Source: Manis javanica (Eukaryota; Chordata; Mammalia; Pholidota; Manidae). Taken from it: 64,000 nt of DNA. The DNA lies in NCBI RefSeq assembly GCF_040802235.1, contig NC_133167.1, positions 40,174,001 through 40,238,000 on the forward strand, read 5' to 3'. The first letter of the stretch is position 1, and each line of letters begins with the position of its first letter. The notes below the pieces were generated by a model, which saw nothing but the letters and a program-made list of their open reading frames with translations, was not told the origin of the DNA and made no database searches. Made by a program: the position numbers and the translations under genes. Of the stretch, positions 26,301 to 36,800 are shown in pieces.

Positions 26301-27797
26301 CCATGGAGACAAGGGCCTGGTGTTTTGAGAAAGCTTCTTCAATTATGTTAATAGCTGAAGTAACATCATTGGCTTCATAGTAACTCCTAAAAAAAATAAA
26401 TGGCAAAACGGATGAGTACTTACTTCAGATTACAGAATTACACTATAAAACTCATTCCTTGCTAGGCCCTTTATTAACTATGATTTTCATTTTCTTAAAC
26501 TTTGAGAAGAGAAAAAACTCTTCTTTAAAATCATCATCACGGTTAATCTAGAGAAAGCCGTGCTATGTCAGTGTAACGTCTCAGTGTCAAGCGTCTCACT
26601 CTCCAGAAGCTGCCTCCTATCATCCCACCTGAGGCCTCTGTAACCCAACACGGACAACTCTGCTATCTCACTGGGCTCGACAGAGCACTGATCCTGCCAC
26701 CTTTTCACTCACTGTCTCTGTGCCCTTCCTGTCCTCACGTGCCTCCTCCTCGAGGGTCCAACACTGTAATTCCTCCCTTGCACATCTCAGTTCTCTTGCC
26801 CTTCTCTCCCTTTATTAATCTGATAAACCCCCAACCAAGTTAATACAAATATGCCTACTCTCTACCACCACCTGTCAAGCTGACCATGCTGACTGGACTC
26901 ACTAGCCTCAAGTGCACCCATCATGCTGACCAGAAATCTTACTAGGTGTTTAGTCCAGTACTCTTCAAACTTGAATGTGCATACAGAGTAACTAAGATCT
27001 TGTAAAAAAAAAAAAAAAAAAAAAGCATATTCTGATCCAGTAGAGCTGGGGCAGGGCCAAGATTTTCTACATTTGTGACCCATTCTCAGGTGATCAAATG
27101 CTGCCCGTCTGTGGGGTAGCAGGGAACCAAGGACCTGGACGACTATTTCACATCTTCCCCTCTCCCGTCAAACCTCTAATACTCTCCCATCCTTACTCTC
27201 TATGATGACCGTACTTCTTATTTTACAAAGAGAATCAAATTGACACATCCCACATACTCCCAGCACATCTTCCAATTTATGCACACCCATGGCTCTATCC
27301 TCTGCTTTCTCCACTTATAAGATCAATTAGATCCCATTCCCTACAACCTGACTCAAGGATATCACCCAAGCAATTGTCCCTTCTTTCATATATCTTCAAA
27401 GAGTCTCTCAATTGTGGATTATCCCATCTCAATACAAGTATGTTACAATTTTCCCCAACTTAAAAAAGATCTCTCACCCCAGTAGCCCATTCCAATCACC
27501 TCCCATTCTTATGCACCCCTAACAAGTTTCTCCAAAGAGCACCTATCTCCCAAAACCCTCCCCCCATCTCCAATGTCAACAGTCAGTCCTCATTTTACAT
27601 GACCTCTCTGGAGTACTCCACACACATGATCATTCCTCCTCCCTCAAGTGCTTGCTTAAGTAAATTTCTAGACTACCATGTTCTTAGTTTCCCCCTACTT
27701 TACTGTCCATTTCCTTTCAGTCTCCCTGTTTCCTCCTTATCTTACTGACTTCTAAACACAGGAATGCCTCAGTGTTTAGTCCTCAGAACTCTCCCCT

Positions 27798-27828
<31 letters not shown>

Positions 27829-30800
27829 TCACCTCCTATCACAAAATCCTCAGAGTCTAGCCTTCAGAATGTATCTAGAATCTGATTACTTCTTACCTCC
27901 TCCTGCTGCCTTTGTCCTGGTCCAAGCTACCATTATCTTGTCAATGAATTATTGCAATAATTTCCTAACTGGTCTCCCTGCTTCTGCCCTTACCACTTCT
28001 TGATCTATTCTCAAAAGAGCAGCCAGAACTGATGCATTTAAAATTAAAGTCAAACCATGTCAGTCTCATACTCAAAACCTTCCAATTGCTTCCAAACATA
28101 CTCAGAGTAAAAGCCAAGTCCTCACAATGCCCACAATTGCCAAGTGATCTTTTCCTGACACCTCTGACCTTACCTCCTGCTATACTCCCCTTAAGCCCTC
28201 AGCTTCCATGTTGTTCCCTAGGCATACCTCTGCACGCCATTTCCTTTGCCTCTGATACCCTTCCCTAAATATCTGTTCCCATACCTCTTTCAGTTTACTT
28301 TCAGGTCTGTATGACCACTATATAAGGAATTAAGTTCTTCTCTAATCACCCTACTTAAAATAACACAGTCCTGTCCTTCAACTTCCTGTCCTCCTTGCCA
28401 GCTTCATTTTTCTTCATATCCCTTATCAATAGGTGACATACCATATCTTTAGCTGTTTTGTTTGTTGCCTGTGTCCCCTAACTACAATGTAAGTTCCACA
28501 AGGGAAGGGAATATTAAAACTCACTCAATAATGATCTCCTAGTGTCCTGTACAGTGTCTAGCACATCACTTACATACAATAAATACTTCTGGAGGGAAAG
28601 TAGGGACCAAGTAAAAGCCTAATCAATCAGAAATTACAGTAACAGAATTCCACATAGAAAAGATTTCTATGGCAGTGGCAGAACTGCTCATCACCACCCT
28701 TTCTTAACAAAAGTGTTATAAATAAAGTGGAAAACAAAATTACTACATAGACAATCTAATAGTTTATTAAGTAACTATTAATAAATTAACTGGACTAACT
28801 ACTAGGACAGCTACAGATATGACAGCAGATAACCTGGGAAGATCCTCAATGCTCATTATATATATACATCAGGAATCAATTTAGGGTTGCTTTACCTTAA
28901 CAAACTTCCTAAAAATGCTTCTAGTACTCCTATATAACCCATACTGGGGAGGATAGGGGGTGATTTCACAGCTAACCATCTTCACAGCAATGGCCATAGG
29001 ATTAAAAGGGTTCACCCCTAAGACACCCAGATAGGGATGGTTGCTCCTAGGCTGAAATACTCTATGTAACAAATATCCCTATAATAGACAGCATACCACA
29101 AGGCATCACTTAGCCAAAATATTTTCTGCTATAATTGATGTACAGCATATCAGAGGAATAAATGCAATAGATGCAGTATTTTAGATGCATGTGTCAACCA
29201 TAAAGAAAATTTTTTATCTTAAAATGTTATTCTAGTACTGGCTCAAAATAAAATGATTACATAAGATTCAGATCACAAGCATTTCCTTAGCACATCACTA
29301 ATAAATAATTCAAAATGTTACTGCAAATACACATAACTGAGTACATAAATGCACAAACATCAACTAAGTTATGAAAACCTGAGAACCTAGTCATCCTTTC
29401 AGAATATGCCCCATTTTTAATCTTCTGAGCACTTGGAAGGTAATCATGTATACAAATTTTTCCAAGCACTAACACAGTTAACTTGGAAATGGGAAAGTAC
29501 TGAAGAAGAAAAAACAAACAAACAAACAAACAGAAAAGAACTGGGGAAAAAAGAAAACAAAAACCCAAAATACAGGAAGTAAAACATATTTTTGACTTCT
29601 TAAAATGTATATTCTAGTTCGAATATATGCCTTCAATTCTAACATGATTAACAAGGGTTTCACTCCAAACTTACTTTGCCATATCTCTAGCCAACTGCAT
29701 GAAGCGTTCTCCATCAGATGGAGACAATAGGTTTAAAATACGCCTATAACCATCCATTGCCATTTTATGATCTCCCATCTGTTCATAGAGGCTTGACCGC
29801 TCCCACAAATAACGGACATTAGTAGGTTCATATTTAAGAGCTAAAGAGAAAAAATGGAATATAAATTATGATTTTTCACAACAAGGGGTTCATGGTACCT
29901 GGGTGTGACCCATCCTTTTTTCTGAAAATTTAATAAACACTCTAAACCAATTCTCCAACGGTTATTCTGGAGGACACCTACCTTCACAGGAACTCCCAGC
30001 TAGGTTTGATCCAAGACCAGAAAGAATCTGAATCTCCATATTAATCTTCATTGGTCACTCTTAGTGTAATATTAACCCTCAAGAAATAGCCCTAGAACTA
30101 ACACTGACCTCAGTGGGAAACAGAAGTTAATGCTCTACCAACTTTTGTCCTATAGTAACTCACAATATAAAGTTGCTAATAAACATGAAAGCAGAGGAAC
30201 CCCAAATACTTATCTCCAGTAGAACAGAATATAAAGAATAAATATATTTCATCTAACATCACCCCAGAGTAGCAAGTGAAGTTATCAAAAAACTTATTAT
30301 GTAACATTTTATCAAACAGAATGAGAAAAACATTCTAATTACCTTTTGTGTAGCAAAAAATAGCCTGCTTAATATTATCTTGTTCCAGAGACATTTCTGC
30401 CAATCTAACCCATTCTTCAGTATTACTGGGATTTAAATGTGCAGCAATTAACTCAAACTGCAAGGATTTCTCCATGTCGCCTTGGTCCTCATATATCATG
30501 GCAAGAGTAGAAAACGGCTCATAAGCCAGAGGAGCTATAACAAATTCAAAAAACAAACTCTATTAGCTGAGGAAAGAGACTTGAGTAAATGTCACTCCTA
30601 TGGCTCAATAGTGATCCGTTTTTCAATACTTAAACTCTTAAATCGCTCTAGCAGAATCATACAAACTATTTAGTGGAATTGAGAATAAACATGAGAATGT
30701 ATTTACTTTACTTTCATACACTTCAAAATTTTTTAAGTATTATTTTCTCTAAGCAAAGTATAATTTCATGAAAAACCATACTCTCCACCATAACCCGCAT

Positions 30801-33800
30801 GAAAATTCCTCTTTGTTAAGGCTAAATGCGGCTCAGTAAGTCAGGGAGTTCATCCCAGTGAGCATCATCCACATCAGGGAGTTGAATTCTCATGATCGAG
30901 CAACCACACCAAGGAGTAGTCATGGATGAATGGATAAAGGATATCTAAGTAGCACCTAAACCCAGAATATCAAAGTGGATGGTTAATCTGCATTGCTGAA
31001 ATAATGCTTCTGAAATGAAAGTCTATGATCAGAAACGTTTAAAATCAAAGATAATTGTCAAAAATAAACAGTTATAAACTGAAATAAAGGAACAGATAAT
31101 ACTGGAAAGGAGGAACCAAACAAAATATCCCGAAGGAAGAAGTTTGGTTAATCTTATTTTTGATGGGGTAAAAAAGAAAAAGCAGTTAGCTGAAATTATC
31201 CTAGTGAGTAATCCCGGAATGTACAGACTTCTAAAAGGACCCTTGTCCAGATGTAAGGAAAGGCCAAAGTACTGAAAAGATAAAAGTTCACGTATGAGAA
31301 CGACTCAAGACACATCAGGAAAGCAAAATAGTAAATACAAGTGATTAGTCAAAAAGTCACTAATGAAGATACCCTTCACTATGCCCAGGATGTGTAGTTT
31401 AATGGAAAACGACAAGTAAAGAGTGTGTCTTTTTACCAAAAAGTAGATTAAAATAATCTAGCACTGCCTGATCTGAAAAATGGAAGGATAAAAGAGCCCT
31501 TTTAAAGTGGTTTTAACATAATGTATTTGCCATATCGAAAAAAGGATAACATTACAAAAAACCTAAAATCCCTAAAATGAAACATAAAAAAACAAACAAA
31601 TAAAAAGAAAAAAGATTCCTGTAAAAGTTCAATAAACATTAATGATATTTCACTGAATGTGAATATCATTTTCTGGTGATGACCCCTATTCAATGCAAAC
31701 TGGCAAATCACTGTTGGCACAATCCCCTCCAAACTTCTGACTATATTTTCCAAATAATACAGTATGACTATGTCATTAGACTATGTCAATAGAGTATGAA
31801 ATTGCTATTGTCAGTAATCCCCACTGAACACACCCTGTCTTATGATTTCCATGCACATCAATATTGCCTCTTCACGTTCTCCTCGAGCAAAGCGAATGTT
31901 GGCTTCACCCATGAGACCTCTCAGAGCTCTGGGAAGTTTACTCCGAGGCCTCTTCTCCTGTACAGAAGAAAAATGACATTTAGATTAAAATATAGTCATG
32001 TCTTAGATTTCAATTCCAATCAAGTTAATAAATACCTAATACAGAATGGAAGTGAAATTTTCCTTTAAAACTTTTCAGAGTTCCAAATTGAGAACTAAGG
32101 ACTAAATGGCTGCAGTTCTAACTGACTTATTAACGTTAAAGTCTGTATTTGAGGAAAAAGTCTAAAACTCAATCTCAGGAAAGAATGAAAATCATTCTAT
32201 AATACTCTTCAAAAAGAAACACCTTAGAAAATTAAAACAAAAAGCAAACAAAAAAATCTTCCTGCAGTAGAAAGTTCAAAGCATAGCAAAATGTAAAAAA
32301 ATGTAAAAACTAAAGTGGTCAGGGATTACTAAACTATTAATTAGAAAAATAAATGTAGACCTGGATGCTGCAAAATGGATTTATATGCCAGAAGATTTAT
32401 GATCTACTGAAGATCACGCTCCTTTCAAATTCATCTATTCATGAGTATGGTTAAAAAATATTGTTATAATATGGGCCTTTTAATAGCAAACTATAGTACA
32501 TTTTGATATATCCAATAACTACATTCTCACATTCTTTAAAAATCTGTAAAATGAAACATAAGAAATCAGTAACAGTAGTTGTCTCAGTATTTCCTTTCTT
32601 ACAGTTTGAATTCTTTCCAAATATATGTATAATTTAAAGATTTCTTTCTCAATTACTCCACATTTTTACATTCTGTTTATAAATACCAAAATAAGTAACA
32701 ACTTACTTTCATCATTTTCTTGGTTTCACGGTTAAGAACCATCTCCAATACAAACACATCACCTGCACTGGGCTGCTCAGGGGCTTCTTCTTCCTCCTCC
32801 TCTTCTTCCTCGTCCTCCTCATCATCTTCATTCTCTCCAAGCATGGAAGCAAACACTTTGTGAACTGACTTACTGACTCCATCCGATGTTTCTCCTGAAG
32901 AAAGACACATTAAGGTCGCAAATAAAAGCTTTAGAAAACCCAGTAATCAAAAGAAAAAAAAACAGCATATTTGGAACATGAATTTCTACCCTAGCAATAA
33001 CAAACTTGAAAGTAAAACACAGACAAATGAACACTCCCAAAGACAACCCAAAGAAGACTATTACAAAGCCATGTATTTCATGACTCATCCTCTGCACGTC
33101 ATCCAGATATATAGGCAACATTAAGTGAGAAGTCAGAAGCACACGTAGTAAATTAAAAGCAGGGATGAAAAAAATTAAAGAAATGTAAGACATTGTGAAT
33201 AAAGTGAAGGTTCCTGTGGCCAGGATTCTCACCTGGCCCTGGTTGTCTAGCTCACTACACATGTGTGGGCAATACATTGTTATTGGCTCCACACGGTGGC
33301 ACTGCTGCAAGCGTGCAAGAGAGCAGAGCGAGACTGCAGTGCAGGCAGCTCCAAGGACAGAGACAGAGACGACTGTAGGGCAGGAAGGCCCAGGGACAGA
33401 GACTGAGCTTGCTGCATGCAGACTCTCTCTGAATGGACAGGATTCTAGTGATTGACCTGCCACCGTAGAAATAAAGTTAGGTATAACCCTTTCACCCCAA
33501 GAACATTCTACTGTTATTTCTCGGGTCACACTGAATCCATAGTGAACTTGTCCGGGTCTGAAACCCATTGGCAAGACACACATAGACCTAAGAATTAAGT
33601 GTGTGGTACAGAACCAGGTGGTATAAGCACAGTGGTTAAAGTGAGGCCTCTAGAGCCAACCTGTCTGGTTTCAAATTTCATATCCATCTATCATTAGCTA
33701 AGTCATCTTGGGAAAATTGGGTAAAGCTCTCTGTACGTCAGTTTCTTCATTTGAAAAAAGAGGTTAATAATAATGTCTGCCTTATAGGGCTACTCTGAGG

Positions 33801-36800
33801 ATGAGCTGTTTTTACATACACGCACTTAGAATAATGCTCAGCATATAGTAAGAAACTACTAATTGTTATTACTAATATTAAAATACTATTATTTCAGGAC
33901 AAAATAACATGACCTATTTCATTTGTATCTGAGGATATCACTATGTAGAATGATTTTTTTGACTTCATAATCATGATGTTAGATAATCAAGAAGAGGTTA
34001 AATTTAGAAGCTAATTTTCTGTTAAAGCAGAAACATGTAACATTTTAGAAAAGTTCCAACAAAATATAAAACATATATTAATTATTAAAAATTAAAATAC
34101 ATACATATACACACACACAGACATATTTGTGTTCAAAAATCCTTAAGCTTATTCACTTATGTGAAATGCCTCAAGCACCCCAAAGATACTGGATAAATGA
34201 GATAGTCAATATGTTTAAGGAAGAAAACATTTTTAAAAAAAACCTCCACATGCTCTAAGCAACAAATTATTATTATTATTATGAAGTCATAACAATCATC
34301 TTCAAGAATTCTGAGCATCCATATTCAAATAAATGTGAAACGTATAAAATAAAATCCTACCAATGAATAAAATTACAGTAACAGAAAAAAAGGGAAAAGT
34401 CACATGGTCGTCTTGTTAGACACAGAAGCATTTGATGAAATGTAACACCCATTCCTAATAAAAACTATGTCAACTAGAAATGGAGGGGAATATCTTTGAT
34501 TTAATAAAGAGTATCTTCAAAAAGTTTTCCACAGTTAATGGTAAATTATTCAAAGTTAATGGGAATGAGACAAGGGGGCCTACTATCACCACTACTTTCA
34601 ACACTTTACTAGAGGCCTTAGCTGATGTAATAAGAGAAATAAAAGGTATAAAGGTGGAAAGGAAGAAATAAAACTCATTATCCACAGATGACATGATTAA
34701 GTATGTAGATGATCCAAAATAATCTACAAACTGCCAGAATACATGAATTTAGCTAGGTTCCTGGATACAAGGTCTATATAAAAAAAACTGTAGTTTTCAT
34801 ATCATCAATAATGAAAGGAAAATGAAAAGAGGGCCCTATTTGCACGGTATGTAGGAAAAGTGCAAGAATTTCACAGTGATAGTCAGCAATGTATAAGAGG
34901 AAAAAGACAACAAGTACAATAGCCATATATTCCAATTAGCAGACTTGGCCAAAGCCTATTCAAAACTGACCCCTTTTTCTGCTCTGAAATATGCTCATGC
35001 TAACCAAGGGTCTTGGTAGAATTCTGGGACAATTTCTTTCTAGGAAATTGGGAGCTTTATGTCTTTAAAGGACTGACAGGATTACTTGAGCTGAGGTCAT
35101 CCAGCCCTTGTGTGCCTGACAACTTATGATGAGCTAGAATTGGATTCCATCAACCCCTTTTTATAGGAAGGGCCTGGTGGCCACCTCTCAGGGACAAATT
35201 TAGGCAAAACGACTGGCAGGTATCCAAGGGTATCTGCTACCACAGTTGCACCTCAAAGACCTGATGATGTAATAGCTACTCCTGAATAGATAAGGAAGGA
35301 CCCATAGGTTGTTAACAACTTCACCCTCCTTTTCCACATCACCTGCCTGGCAATATTAGAAATTTCAACACCCATTTTTCTCTCTTCTTTGCCCTTTCTT
35401 ACTCACTTGGTCCAAGGAGGCAGAAATAAAACTTGTTTTCTGTTCCCAATTCGTGTGTGTTCTCCGTATAGAAGTTTACGTGTTTAGGGGGAAAAGAACC
35501 AGTTTTTACTTCTACCCCTTAGAACTAGGAACTTTAGTTTTCAATCAGACCCTACAAACAAAGCTACACTCTAACTGATAGTTCAGCATCACAGGTAACT
35601 TGACATGGGTAAATGGACACCATAAAGTATTATCATACTCTGATCATTAGAGTTTTATTTATCACTAGAAATTAATAAATATGCATGCTATTTCATCATT
35701 TAGGCTCTGATGAGTTTAATTAGTCTGGTGCACTAACCAAATTTAATTTTCTGGACATACAGAATGAGGACTGAATCCTAGAATGCAGTAGCATACCATG
35801 CTGTGTGGGAGGTCCCATCTGGGCAGCCAACTGGCCTTGTATTCTGAGATTTCTATCTTACCTTCTATAACTAAAGCAGTGGTTTGGAAGCCACTTTGCA
35901 GAGAACTATAATCCATTACATGTTTTGGGAGTATAATCTGGAAGTAATTAGTAACCGATGGGGCCGATTAAAAAAATAATGACTCTAAAAAAGCTCCCAA
36001 ATACTCATGTCAATTTGAAATACTTTTCCACAAATATAAGCCATAAAACTAATCATTACCATATTCAATAATTCAACAAATATTTACTGAGCACCTACTA
36101 CACACCAAGCATTATGCTCCTACTAAACCAGGTTATCAACAACAGAGTATCGTTGCAATGAAAAATATTTTTACTAAATTATTAGGTATTTCACACAGGC
36201 AGCAAATGATCTTAACATACCTTCACTGACATCTTTGTCCTGGGATTTCGTAGAATCTTTTCTCGATGAGGATGGAAATTCAGAGTCATATGGACTTTCA
36301 TCAGCTGATAACTTTCCTTTTTCCTGAAGACTCTGTGATTGAAAATTAATTAATGATTCCAAAAACTAATGCAGATTTAGCTCTCCCCAGTTAAGAATAG
36401 AGCGTTTGCCTTTTTCTATTTCTATAAAACTTGAGCTCTGCACACAGAGTATGTGGAATCTAAATTTGAATATTGTCTAGTCATTGCAGAGTATTTAGGT
36501 CTCATTCCTCACGATTATCTGAATCAGTTATTGGTAAAAAATAATAAAACTCTTAATGATTTCATTTACCTAAATGTTGTCTCCTAGCTTTTTAAAAGGC
36601 AAGAGTGGGGCACCATTAGTCTCATGAATTAGGAAAGAATCCACCAGCTAATTTCAAGGGTGCAATTACTTCTATCTTCCCTCGCATTTTAAATTTGTGA
36701 GAACACATGGAAAGCTCAGATAGTTCAAAGTAAGTATGAAAAAAACACGTGAGTGAAGATTTGTTCTCAGGAAAATTAACTTTTCTGCCCAAAATTCCAT

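Noticed and set aside
32870-33583. Minus-strand frame of 237 codons with hydrophobic segments
   Set aside because: It runs from the antisense of the probable solo LTR through intron sequence and across the exon 3 acceptor of GTF3C3. No protein family is recognisable and part of it is repeat DNA.
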